Of a DNA stretch of 64,000 bases, positions 42,891-51,864 are shown in pieces; position 1 is the first letter of the stretch, and each line of letters starts with the position of its first letter. Both the position numbers and the translations under genes were made by a program. The stretch comes from Phycisphaerales bacterium. GTDB taxonomy: Bacteria; Planctomycetota; Phycisphaerae; UBA1845; Fen-1342. The DNA lies in NCBI GenBank assembly GCA_016716475.1, contig JADJWG010000004.1:806001-870000 (forward strand), read 5' to 3'. The notes below the pieces were generated by a model. It did not search any database and was not told the DNA's origin. It worked only from the letters and a program-made list of their open reading frames with translations.

Positions 42891-43292
42891 TTAGTTCACC
42901 CCTTCCTTTCGCATTGAGCAGGCCGAGAACAGGTCGCCATAGGCGCACCCGAAGTAGCAGCCCACCAACGTGATATCGGAATAGGGGATCGAGACCCGGA
43001 CTACGCCGGTCGGATTACTCGACTCGTCCACCTCGACATTGACGGAAAAGGTCGTCAGGCCGAGTGGCGTCATGTATTGCGCGACGCGCGCTTCGACCTC
43101 GGCCACATCCGAACCCGGCAGGGCCGCTGTGCGTGCGCCCTCGCGAGCGGCGGTCGTCAGCGCCTGGCGGACCGTAAACACCCAGCCATACTCGATAATG
43201 CCAAACAGCATGGTGAGGAGAATGGGCGTGACGATGGCCATCTCAACGGCCGCCGCCGCCCGACGTCGCAGGTTTTGCTTCTTTCGCTTCAC
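42891..43292 (-). CDS. tadE: TadE-like pseudopilin
   Basis: 133 residues from a GTG at 43292 that overlaps the prepilin peptidase stop (GTGA) and has GGAGG nine bases upstream. The signature is RRRAAAAVEMAIVTPILLTMLFG with Glu near the start of the hydrophobic helix, as in TadE/TadF pseudopilins cleaved by the TadV peptidase, then IIEYGWVF and AREGARTAAL. The C-terminus is small and Cys-containing. It should be a minor pilus component in the envelope. Confidence 0.88.
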   Translation of the reverse strand: MKRKKQNLRRRAAAAVEMAIVTPILLTMLFGIIEYGWVFTVRQALTTAAREGARTAALPGSDVAEVEARVAQYMTPLGLTTFSVNVEVDESSNPTGVVRVSIPYSDITLVGCYFGCAYGDLFSACSMRKEGVN

Positions 43293-43879
43293 TTCAACCA
43301 ACCTCCCAGGAACCAGGTCAACAGGACGGCGATCGTGCCGGCGGTGAGCGGCACGCCGTACGGTAGAAGCTGACTGGTCACCCCAAACGTCTTGGCCCCG
43401 CCGTAGGTGCCGAACGCCGTGTCCCAGCGTCGCATCTTCGTGAGGATCGTCTGCATGTTCGTAATTGCGTGGACGGTTCGCCCGGTGGAGTAGATCATCA
43501 CCACCGCGGCGAGGCCGCCGATCACCGCGCCCGCCGCGAAGCTCACCAGCGTGAGCCACGGCCCCAGCCAGCAGCCGATGGCGGCCATCAGCTTGACGTC
43601 GCCGGCGCCCATGCCGTGCATGGCCCAAGGCACGATCAGTACGCCGAAGCCGACCAGCAGCCCGAGCAGGCCCCAGCCGACCCCGCCCAGGACGCGTTCT
43701 TCACCGGACGTATACCAGCCGAACGCGATTGCCTGCATAGTCAGTCCGGTAATTGCGATCAGCGCGTTCAACCAGTTGGGTACCCGCCGCTCCGCGAAGT
43801 CGATCCAGGACGCGTAGAGGATCGCTGGAATCAGCAGCGTAAGCGTCAGTTCCCAGTAGTGTTCCGCGATGAAGGTCAT
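43289..43879 (-). CDS. tadV: Prepilin peptidase (TadV/CpaA-like)
   Basis: 196 residues, seven hydrophobic segments. The A24 aspartic peptidase residues are present: Asp27 in YASWIDFAERRVPNWL and the GxGD motif in HGMGAGDVKLMAAIG. It cleaves the leader of Flp and TadE-type prepilins in the cytoplasmic membrane. It lies between the Flp pilin gene and tadE. Confidence 0.92.
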   Translation of the reverse strand: MTFIAEHYWELTLTLLIPAILYASWIDFAERRVPNWLNALIAITGLTMQAIAFGWYTSGEERVLGGVGWGLLGLLVGFGVLIVPWAMHGMGAGDVKLMAAIGCWLGPWLTLVSFAAGAVIGGLAAVVMIYSTGRTVHAITNMQTILTKMRRWDTAFGTYGGAKTFGVTSQLLPYGVPLTAGTIAVLLTWFLGGWLK

Positions 43880-44056
43880 GGTGCCGCAAACCTCGCCGTC
43901 GTGTCACTGAGCGCGCCTACCCGCGGGCGGGCGGCGTCGTCCCTTTCCATCGGATGTTCCAACCGGACGGTCCAGAAAGAGAGGCGGCGGTCGCCGCGCG
44001 TATGCGGTGCCGCCGCCCGATAGCCATCCGTCGGTTCGACCCAGCCGCTGCGTCGA

Positions 44057-44254
44057 TTACGGCACGTCGGAACCGTCACCGACCGGCATCTGGCCGGACA
44101 GGTTGTTGAACGTCGCCCGGAGAGCGCCACCGAGGGCGGTAATCGCCGCGATGCACGCCACGATGATCAGTGCGAGCATGACCGCATACTCGGTCGCGGT
44201 CGGGCCATCTTCGCTCTTCAGGAAATCACGCATGCGGGAAACAAACGCGTTCAT
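44057..44254 (-). CDS. flp: Flp/Fap pilin
   Basis: 65 residues. MRDFLKSEDGPTATEYAVML followed by ALIIVACIAAITALG is a class IVb Flp prepilin: short leader, Gly, then Thr-Glu-Tyr at the start of the hydrophobic helix. An AAAGGATGAG ribosome-binding site precedes ATG 44254. It is the first gene of the Tad locus and encodes the main pilus subunit. Confidence 0.95.
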   Translation of the reverse strand: MNAFVSRMRDFLKSEDGPTATEYAVMLALIIVACIAAITALGGALRATFNNLSGQMPVGDGSDVP

Positions 44255-44613
44255 CTCTCATCCTTTCGATAACAGGCAGACTTTGGTGCGGCGCCAGGCG
44301 CCGTGGTGAACCTCCGCTTCCGTGCGAACCGCATTTCTCCACTCCGGACAGCCCCGGCCCGGGTATTCCCGGTCGGAGGCGCCCTCTTTCACGGTGCTGC
44401 TCGTGTCCGCGACGTGCGATTCAGGGGTGTGTTCGCTTTCGTCGCCGCACGTCCCGGGCTGCTGGCCCGTTTCGTGACAACCTAAATCTCCAAATGCCCC
44501 CGCCCGGAAGCAAATGATTCTGTGAAAATGGGAAATTTCGCGCAGACTCGACCTGCACGCCGACACGACCCGCAATTTCTGGGAACCCCCTTTTCCGACT
44601 GGCTTTGCGCGTG
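44255..44613. other. Region upstream of flp
   Basis: 359 bases between the aroDE stop and flp. The only feature is a local AT-rich patch at about 44500-44535 against GC-rich surroundings, a likely promoter site. No clear -35/-10 pair or terminator could be named. Confidence 0.4.
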
Positions 44614-46281
44614 TTACTGCGACGGATTCACAGGTGTGTTGGGATTTGCAGTGGAGTCCAGTAACGCCTGGAGTGTGTGAAGTGAGGTAGTCTGTCCATG
44701 CCAGAGTTGAAACTGTGCTGCGGCCTGCCCGATAAACATGGCCACGCCATCGACAACACGGCAACCATGGGCCCGTGCAGCCAGCAGCAAGCGCGTCTCA
44801 CGCGGGTGGTAAATCGTATCGAAGACCACCTGTCCAGGCCGTAGCGACTCCGCCGGGAATGGTGTGTCATTCACATCCGGCCACAGTCCGACCGAAGTGC
44901 AGTTGATCAGCAGGCCGGCGTCCGCATCTGTGCGTTGCTCCCAAGGTGCAGCCGCGCAGCCAAGTTCTGCCGCCAACGCCTCGGCGCGCTCGCGGCTACG
45001 GTTGTAAAGCGTGACAGCACACCCCGCGTCAAGCATGGTCACCGCGACAGCCCGTGCGGCCCCCCCCGCCCCCAGGATGGCGACCTGCTCACCGTGCAAG
45101 CTCTCCATGTCACCATACACATTTGCAATCAGTGCGTCGCGGGCGCCGCAGCCATCGGTATTATCACCGTACCAGCCACCGTCCGCGTCCCGGATCAGTG
45201 TGTTGACTGCCCCGCACCGCGCAGCGAGCGCGCTTACGCCGTACCCGCGCGCTCGCAGCCACGCCAAGGCATGCTCCTTGTGCGGCAGCGTTACACTGAA
45301 ACCCGCGGCATCGAGCTCTTCAAACGCAGTCGCTGCATCCAGAAACGCAAACAGCGCACCCTCCGTCGGTTGCACCGGGAAGGGGAGGTAGACCCCATCG
45401 ATGCCTGCGACACGCATGGCCGCATTGTGCAAAGTCGGGCTGCGGGAATGCCGCACCGGCCAGCCCAGCACGCCGAAAACGCGCGTCCGCCGCCCCAGTT
45501 CCTCCCAGCGATAGCAGTGGCGCAGCGTTTGCAGAGTGGGCTGTCCCGGCGCAGATTCGGCACCTTCCGACGCAGCCGCAAAGGTGAGGAACGCGTCGAA
45601 TTTGCGTGCCAGCACGCGTGTGCAGAGACCCGCCTCGCCCATCGCCAGCAGGATCCACTCCGGCCCGGCGGTCGTGACATCCCGCGCCGCGTGCCCGCGC
45701 CGTGACAGTGCCGTCAGCACACGGAGGGCATCGGTCGCATCGCGCGGTGTGAACACTGCCTTCACCACGTGGGCGGGACTGGAAGCGAGATCTGCCAGCA
45801 GCGGTTCGAGGTCGGCGGGAGTTGTGCGGAAATCATGGTGTGAGAGGATGAGACGGTTCTTGGGGCGGCCAACGTTCTGGCCCGCCCATTCCGATCCGGT
45901 ACCGCCGCCGGTGTGGCGCAGCTCACATACCAGGCCCAGCTTCTGTCGCAGATTCGCCGAGCGCTGCCAGGTTGCGAATTCCACATCGATCCAACCAGGC
46001 AGGTGCAGGCCGAGCTGTTCATACAATGCGATCCGCACGGCATCGTCGGCTTGCCATGCGCCACCCTCCTCCGCGCAGCGGATCGTAAGGATGAAACCGC
46101 CCGCAGGCGGAGGCAGGAGAACCTCGGCCACCGCCGCTACGTCGCCGATCAGGTCGACCCGCAATTCGATGAGCTCAGCGCCACCTGCGCGGGCCGCACG
46201 GACCTGCTCCGCCAGTGGTGGTTCGGCCGAGCTGAGTGGCACGGCAAGGCGGGTTGGTGAGCGTTCGGCACTGCTGCGCAA
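44614..46281 (-). CDS. aroDE: Bifunctional 3-dehydroquinate dehydratase / shikimate dehydrogenase
   Basis: 555 residues from a TTG at 46281 with GGAG eight bases upstream. Residues about 10-245 are type I dehydroquinate dehydratase: LIELRVDLIGD, Schiff-base Lys in HVVKAVFTP, and catalytic His in LILSHHDF. Residues about 270-540 are shikimate dehydrogenase: VLGWPVRHSRSPTLHNAAM, FSVTLPHKEHAL, GAVNTLIRDADGGWYGDNTD and the NADP-binding GAGGAARAVAVTML. It catalyses the third and fourth steps of the chorismate pathway in the cytoplasm. AroD-AroE fusions are known from plants, chlamydiae and planctomycetes. Confidence 0.95.
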   Translation of the reverse strand: MRSSAERSPTRLAVPLSSAEPPLAEQVRAARAGGAELIELRVDLIGDVAAVAEVLLPPPAGGFILTIRCAEEGGAWQADDAVRIALYEQLGLHLPGWIDVEFATWQRSANLRQKLGLVCELRHTGGGTGSEWAGQNVGRPKNRLILSHHDFRTTPADLEPLLADLASSPAHVVKAVFTPRDATDALRVLTALSRRGHAARDVTTAGPEWILLAMGEAGLCTRVLARKFDAFLTFAAASEGAESAPGQPTLQTLRHCYRWEELGRRTRVFGVLGWPVRHSRSPTLHNAAMRVAGIDGVYLPFPVQPTEGALFAFLDAATAFEELDAAGFSVTLPHKEHALAWLRARGYGVSALAARCGAVNTLIRDADGGWYGDNTDGCGARDALIANVYGDMESLHGEQVAILGAGGAARAVAVTMLDAGCAVTLYNRSRERAEALAAELGCAAAPWEQRTDADAGLLINCTSVGLWPDVNDTPFPAESLRPGQVVFDTIYHPRETRLLLAARAHGCRVVDGVAMFIGQAAAQFQLWHGQTTSLHTLQALLDSTANPNTPVNPSQ

Positions 46282-46402
46282 AAAGGTTACTCCGCGGCGA
46301 GTTTGAGGATGGTCGGGTTGCGTCTGCGCGGATTGTAATGGTGTCGGAGGACAGTACGACAGTGCCTGCCAGGCGCGTCGGCGAGCGGGCCGACGGTGGT
46401 AC

Positions 46403-49400
46403 CTATGGCTTCGTCGTCACAGCGTCGGCGCTGCCGCGGTCGGCGAACCACTGGATCACATAATAAAAGACCGGTGTCAGCAGGATGCCGAATGCCGTCA
46501 CTCCGAGCATGCCGGAGAACACGGCGGTGCCAAGCGTGCGGCGCATCTCTGCCCCAGCCCCACTCGCCAGCAGCAGCGGCACGACACCGAGGATGAACGC
46601 GAACGAGGTCATCAGGATGGGGCGCAGACGCAGCCGACACGCTTCGAGCGTAGCTTCATAGCGTGGCGCGCCGGCGGTGCGGCGCTGACGGGCGAACTCC
46701 ACGATGAGAATCGCGTTCTTGCTCGCCAGTCCGACCAGTACGACGAAGCCAATCTGCGTAAAGATGTTGATGTCCAGGCCGGCCAGCGCCACGCCCGTGA
46801 CCGAGGACAGGATGCACATCGGTACCACGAGTATCACCGCCAACGGCATGGTCCAGCTCTCGTATTGCCCGGCGAGGATCAGGAATACGAACACCACGGC
46901 GCCCGCGAATGCCAGCAGCGCGGTGCTGCCCGCCAGGATCTGCAACAGCGTGATCTCCGTCCACTCGAAGGTCAGGCCCGCCGGCAAGGTACTGTGGGCG
47001 ATCTGTTCCATCCGCAGGATTGCAGCCCCCGTGCTGACACCGGGCGCTGGGGCGCCCTGGATTGCGGCGGAAGGATACATGTTGTAGCGGTTGATCAGCA
47101 GGGGGCCGGTGGTGTCCCGCACTGAGGCGAGCGTGCCCAGTGGCACCATTGCGCCCGCCGCATTCCGCACCCGCAGGCGGCGCACATCCTCTGCCGTGTG
47201 GCGAAAACCGGCGTCGGCCTGCATCTTGACCTGCCAGGTGCGGCCGAATTCGTTGAAGTCATTGACGTACAGACTGCCCAGGTTGGCCTGCAAAGTGTTG
47301 AATACGTCGCTCAGCGGCACGCCCAGACGTTTGGCCTTCGTGCGATCGATATCGACGTAGAGTTGTGGCGTGTTGGCTCGGAACGGGGAGAACAGCCCGA
47401 CGAGATCGGAATTGCTGTTGCCCTGCGCGGCCAGGTTCGCCGCCTGTTCCTGCAAGGCGGTCAGGCCCAGATTCGCACGGTCCTGTACCATCAGCTTGAA
47501 ACCGCCGGCATTGCCGAGGCCGTCAACCGGTGGTGCCCCGAAGACCGCGACTTGCGCTTCCTGGATCTCGCGGAAGTAGCGCAGTCGCAACTGTGCGGCG
47601 ATCGCGTCCGCGCCGCGTTCCGGACCCTGCCGGTGGTGGAAGTCGTCCAGGACGATGAACATGGATGCCATGTTCGGGCCGTTCGCACCGAGCAGAAAGG
47701 ACTGTCCCGTGATAGCGAGTGTGTGGGCGACGCCGGGGGTAGCCCGCGCGATGGCCTCCAGCCGGGGTATGAGTTCCTCGGTCCGTCGAGCCGCGGCGGA
47801 GTCCGGCAACTGGACGTTCACCAGCAGGTAACCCTTATCCTGCGTTGGAATGAAGCCGCCCGGCACCCGGTTGAAGCTCCAGATCGTGAGATACCCAAGC
47901 CCCACATACAGCAGCAGTACGACCACACTCAGCCGCAGCAGGCGCCCGACGATGGCCGTGTACACCGCGGTCGAGAACCCGAAACCGGTGTTGAAAATTC
48001 GAAAGAACCAGCCCAGCAGCAGATCGAGCAGGGTGGTCAGCGGATCGCGCCTGGTCCCGTGGGCGCGCAGCAGCAGCGCACCGAGCGCCGGGCTCAGCGT
48101 CAGGGAGTTGATCGCGGAGAAGATGGTCGAGACGGCGATGGTGACAGCGAACTGTCGGAAGAACTCGCCGGTGATGCCCGGGATGAACGCACACGGGATG
48201 AAGACTGCAACGAGTACGAGCGAGATCGCGATGATCGGCCCCGACACTTCGGCCATGGCGTCGTGTGCGGCCTGCCGCGCACTCTTGCCCCGCTCGAGGT
48301 GCTGTTCGATCGCTTCGACCACGACGATGGCATCATCAACCACGATGCCGATCGCGAGGACCAACCCGAACAGTGAGATGTTGTTGAGACTGTAGCCGAT
48401 GCCCGCCATCACCGCGAAGGTGCCGATGATCGCCACCGGCACCGCGACCAGCGGGATCAGCGTGGCGCGCCAGTTTTGCAGGAAAACGAGGACCACCAGG
48501 CCCACGAGGATGACCGCGTCCCTCAGGGCCTTGAACACTTCGCCGATGGATTCAGCGATGAAAGGCGTCGTGTCATACACGATCGCGTAGTCCAGATCCT
48601 CCGGGAAGCCCTGTTTCAGCTCCTCCATTTTCGCGCGGATGCGCGCGGACGTCTCAAGCGCATTGGAACCGGGCATCTGAAAGATCGCGATACCGGTCGA
48701 CGGCCGGCCATCGAGCCGGCAGGTCTGATCCTGGCTCTTGGCACCGCGCTCGATCCGGGCCACATCTCGCAGTCGGACGGTCTCCTGGCGGGCCCCCACC
48801 TTGAGGATGATTTCGCCGAACTGCTCCGCATCCGCGAGCCGCCCCAGGGTCCGCAGGACATACTGGAACTCCTGATCCGGCGGTGCGGGCGGCTGGCCGA
48901 TCTGGCCGGCCGCCACCTGGATGTTCTGTTCGCGCACCGCGTTAACCACGTCCACGGTGGTCAGTCCGCGGGCCGCCAACCGTTCAGGATCCAGCCAGAT
49001 CCGCATGCTGTAGTCCTGTTGACCGAACAGGACCACATCACCAACGCCCTCGATACGGGCGAGCTCATCCCGGATCTGGATCGTGGCGTAGTTGCTGAGG
49101 TAGAGCTGGTCGTACCGCCCCTCCGGTGAGATCAGGTTCACGACCAGCATGATGCTGGGTGACCGCTTTCGCGTAGTGACGCCGGCCTGCTTGACCAGGT
49201 CCGGCAAGCTCGGCAGGGCCTGGGCTACCCGGTTCTGGACCAGCACCTGCGCCATATCCAGGTTGGTGCCCAGCGCAAAGGTCACATTCAGCGTGTAGTT
49301 GCCGTCGTTCGCACACTGCGACGACATGTAGAGCATGTTCTCGACGCCATTCACCTGCTGTTCGATGGGCGCCGCGATGGTTTCGGCCACTACCTCGGCG

Positions 49401-49561
49401 CTGGCCCCGGGGTAGCTGCACGCGACACTCACGGTCGGCGGCGTAATCTCCGGATACTGCGTCACCGGTAGCGTAAAGACCGCCGCCAGGCCCATCAGTG
49501 TGATGAGGATGGATGGAACCGATGCGAAGATCGGGCGATCGATGAAGAAGCGCGACAACAC
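46403..49561 (-). CDS. RND (HAE1-type) multidrug efflux pump
   Basis: 1052 residues from GTG 49561. The start FFIDRPIFASVPSILITLMG and PVTQYPEITPPTVSV are classical for AcrB/MexB-type pumps. Twelve membrane helices with the proton-relay pair in TM4 (LAIGIVVDDAIVVVEAIE) and the TM10-12 motifs (GLASKNAILIVEFA, GMLGVTAFGILLTPVFYYV) are present. It should export hydrophobic compounds using the proton gradient. The adaptor gene lies 16 bases upstream in the same operon. No TolC-like gene is in this window. Confidence 0.95.
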   Translation of the reverse strand: MLSRFFIDRPIFASVPSILITLMGLAAVFTLPVTQYPEITPPTVSVACSYPGASAEVVAETIAAPIEQQVNGVENMLYMSSQCANDGNYTLNVTFALGTNLDMAQVLVQNRVAQALPSLPDLVKQAGVTTRKRSPSIMLVVNLISPEGRYDQLYLSNYATIQIRDELARIEGVGDVVLFGQQDYSMRIWLDPERLAARGLTTVDVVNAVREQNIQVAAGQIGQPPAPPDQEFQYVLRTLGRLADAEQFGEIILKVGARQETVRLRDVARIERGAKSQDQTCRLDGRPSTGIAIFQMPGSNALETSARIRAKMEELKQGFPEDLDYAIVYDTTPFIAESIGEVFKALRDAVILVGLVVLVFLQNWRATLIPLVAVPVAIIGTFAVMAGIGYSLNNISLFGLVLAIGIVVDDAIVVVEAIEQHLERGKSARQAAHDAMAEVSGPIIAISLVLVAVFIPCAFIPGITGEFFRQFAVTIAVSTIFSAINSLTLSPALGALLLRAHGTRRDPLTTLLDLLLGWFFRIFNTGFGFSTAVYTAIVGRLLRLSVVVLLLYVGLGYLTIWSFNRVPGGFIPTQDKGYLLVNVQLPDSAAARRTEELIPRLEAIARATPGVAHTLAITGQSFLLGANGPNMASMFIVLDDFHHRQGPERGADAIAAQLRLRYFREIQEAQVAVFGAPPVDGLGNAGGFKLMVQDRANLGLTALQEQAANLAAQGNSNSDLVGLFSPFRANTPQLYVDIDRTKAKRLGVPLSDVFNTLQANLGSLYVNDFNEFGRTWQVKMQADAGFRHTAEDVRRLRVRNAAGAMVPLGTLASVRDTTGPLLINRYNMYPSAAIQGAPAPGVSTGAAILRMEQIAHSTLPAGLTFEWTEITLLQILAGSTALLAFAGAVVFVFLILAGQYESWTMPLAVILVVPMCILSSVTGVALAGLDINIFTQIGFVVLVGLASKNAILIVEFARQRRTAGAPRYEATLEACRLRLRPILMTSFAFILGVVPLLLASGAGAEMRRTLGTAVFSGMLGVTAFGILLTPVFYYVIQWFADRGSADAVTTKP

Positions 49562-49577
49562 GGCCGTACTCCTGGAC

Positions 49578-50834
49578 TCAGGACGCGGAGGGCGCCGTGG
49601 CGGGGACGGGCGAAGTGGGTGCCGCAGCAGGGTCAGCCGGCATCGGTCCGTGAATCGGCTGCACCGTTACGCCCGGCCGCACGCGCTGCAGCCCGTTGAC
49701 GATCACCTGCTCGTCCGGGCGGAGCCCAGCCCGGATCACGCGCAGTCCATCCCGCAGGGAGCCGACCTCCACCGGGCGATACTCCACGATGTTCTGCGCA
49801 TTCACAACCAGGGCAAAGCGCTGCCCCTGATCGAAACCCAGGGCCCGTTCCGCGACGAGCAAGGCATCGAACGGCGCACTCGCCGGCACCTGCACCCGGA
49901 CAAACAGGCCGGCCATCAGGACCCCATCCATATTGTCGAAGCGGCCGCGTACCTGCACGGTCCCCGTGCCCGGATCGAGGGCCGGGGCGCTGTAATCCAG
50001 TACGCCCGTGTGGGGGTAGCCGGTGTCCGTCATGACACCGAGATGCACGGGCCATTGCAGCGCGCGGATCTCGGGTTGCGGGCCCTCAGCAGGGCTGGTG
50101 AGGCGACCGGTGCGCGCGGCTTCGCGGAGCCGCAGCACATCGATCTCACTCGCATCGAAATACGCGTAAATCACGTCGTCGTTAACGATCGTGGCGAGCA
50201 CGGTGGCGTCCGCGGTGACCAGATTGCCGGGGTCGAGCAGGTTGCGGCTGATGCGCCCCGTGATCGGCGCCTCAACCCGGCACCAATTCAGCCGCAGCTC
50301 GGCCTCCGCCAGCGCGGCCTCCGCTCCCGCGATTTGCGCCTGGAGCGCCGCGGAGCGAGTGCGGGCGGTTGTAAGCTCGTCCGAGCTCGTGACGCCACGC
50401 TCGAACAACTCCTCAACCTTCGCGCGGTCGCTTTCCGCTTTCGCAAACTCGGCATTCAGTGCGGCCACGCTGGCCGCCGCCTTGTCGCGCTCGGCTGCGA
50501 AGGGCCGCGCGTCAATCTCGAAGAGCACCTGGCCGGCCGCGACCCGGTCACGCGGCTCGAACCGCACGGCTTCCAGAAAACCGGACACCCGCGCCCGGAC
50601 CTCCACCATGGCCGCAGGGGCGGTCGTGCCCGTGAACTCGAGCGTCTCCGTCATCGTCTGCACCAGCGGGTGACTGACAGTCACCTCGACCGGTGGTCTT
50701 GCCGCGGGTGGTGCTGCCGGACGTTCGCAGCTTGCCAGCAAGAGGGGCAGGGAGAAGAACACGGCCGGTAGCGTACGGCCAAGGCATCGCCGGCCGTGGG
50801 CGTATGCACTGCGCAAGATCCTGAGCATCCACAT
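49578..50834 (-). CDS. RND efflux periplasmic adaptor (AcrA-like lipoprotein)
   Basis: 418 residues. A signal ending LLLASC gives a lipid-anchored N-terminus. The adaptor order is clear: VRARVSGFLEAVRFEPRDRV (lipoyl half), a coiled-coil hairpin (AERDKAAASVAALNAEFAKAES then ALQAQIAGAEAALAEAEL, split by a loop), WCRVEAPITGRISRNLLDPGN and beta-barrel VQVRGRFDNMDGVLMAGLFVRV. It links the pump to an outer-membrane channel. It is the first gene of the two-gene operon. Confidence 0.93.
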   Translation of the reverse strand: MWMLRILRSAYAHGRRCLGRTLPAVFFSLPLLLASCERPAAPPAARPPVEVTVSHPLVQTMTETLEFTGTTAPAAMVEVRARVSGFLEAVRFEPRDRVAAGQVLFEIDARPFAAERDKAAASVAALNAEFAKAESDRAKVEELFERGVTSSDELTTARTRSAALQAQIAGAEAALAEAELRLNWCRVEAPITGRISRNLLDPGNLVTADATVLATIVNDDVIYAYFDASEIDVLRLREAARTGRLTSPAEGPQPEIRALQWPVHLGVMTDTGYPHTGVLDYSAPALDPGTGTVQVRGRFDNMDGVLMAGLFVRVQVPASAPFDALLVAERALGFDQGQRFALVVNAQNIVEYRPVEVGSLRDGLRVIRAGLRPDEQVIVNGLQRVRPGVTVQPIHGPMPADPAAAPTSPVPATAPSAS

Positions 50835-50987
50835 CAGCGGGGCCTCACCAATTCTGCGCCGCGGGTAGGTCCATGTGACTCGTTCAGCAGGAGACGGATC
50901 TCCCGGTGACCCCCCGTGCGGTTGCGTATGGTACCAGCGCCGGACCGCTTGGACAGGGGACAGGACCGCTCATACCGCCCGCGTTCA

Positions 50988-51593
50988 TCAGAGTCCCCGC
51001 AGGGCCGTGTCCAATGGCAGGCGAAGTGCGCCGCAGATGCGCGCCAGCCCCCAGGCGGTCGTCCCGCTCCGACCGTTTTCGATTTGTGAGAGCTGGGCGG
51101 CAGTGAGGTCAGCGGCGCCGGCTACATCGGCGAGGGTGCGTTGCGTCTCGCTGCGTAGCAGCCGCAACCGCGCGCCGAGGCGCTGGTTGAACTCCTCCTC
51201 GGTGCGGATGTGCAAGCCGTCTTCGGCGAGGGCGCGCTCCACGGCGGCGAGCAGGGCGGGCTGTTGAACCGGCTTTTCCAGCACATCACGGGCGCCCGCC
51301 CGCACCGCGGTGATGACCTCTGCGGTTTCGGGGAAGCCGCAGAGTGCGATGATCCGCACGCCCGGCGCGCGGATCCGCAGTTGCGCGATCACCTCGGCCC
51401 CCGCGAGTCCCGGCAGTCGCAGATCCACGAATGCGAGGTGGGGCGGCGCCTGTGCCACGTGGGCGAGTGCCGCCGCCGGCTCGGTGAACGTTACAGCGTC
51501 GCAGGCGGCGATGCGCAGCCATTCACCCAGCCGCCGCCCGACGGCTTCCTCGTCGTCCAGCACCAATGCGCGCAGGGGCAGCAAGCGTGTCAT
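50988..51593 (-). CDS. Response regulator with XRE-type HTH output
   Basis: 201 residues. Residues 5-125 are a receiver domain: ALVLDDEEAVGRRLGEWL (acidic pair), phospho-Asp in LAFVDLRLPGLAG, and the conserved Lys in VLEKPVQQPALL. Residues 135-201 are an XRE/Cro-type helix-turn-helix (LGARLRLLRSETQRTLADVA, LTAAQLSQIENGRSG). XRE outputs on receivers are uncommon. No histidine kinase is adjacent. It lies upstream of the efflux operon on the same strand, so it may regulate it; this is inference. Confidence 0.85.
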   Translation of the reverse strand: MTRLLPLRALVLDDEEAVGRRLGEWLRIAACDAVTFTEPAAALAHVAQAPPHLAFVDLRLPGLAGAEVIAQLRIRAPGVRIIALCGFPETAEVITAVRAGARDVLEKPVQQPALLAAVERALAEDGLHIRTEEEFNQRLGARLRLLRSETQRTLADVAGAADLTAAQLSQIENGRSGTTAWGLARICGALRLPLDTALRGL

Positions 51594-51864
51594 GGTGCCA
51601 TTCTCCGGTCTGCCGGGTCACAAGCCAAGGGGCCGGGCGGACCGGGCTCTTGCAGCGTGAGTTCCGCTGCGGTTTGAATGTGCGAAGTTGTCAAGGGTTG
51701 TCGGTGGTGACGGGCCTGCGCTGGACAACTGGAAAATGCGCGGCCAGAGTGCGATAGTGTGCAAGGTAATGCGGTCGGCGGGGTGTATGTGCAGAGCGGT
51801 CGCTGAGCCGATTCGCCGGCGCCCTCCGGGGCTTGGTTCGGTGCAGCGCGGAGGTTGGCAGGAC

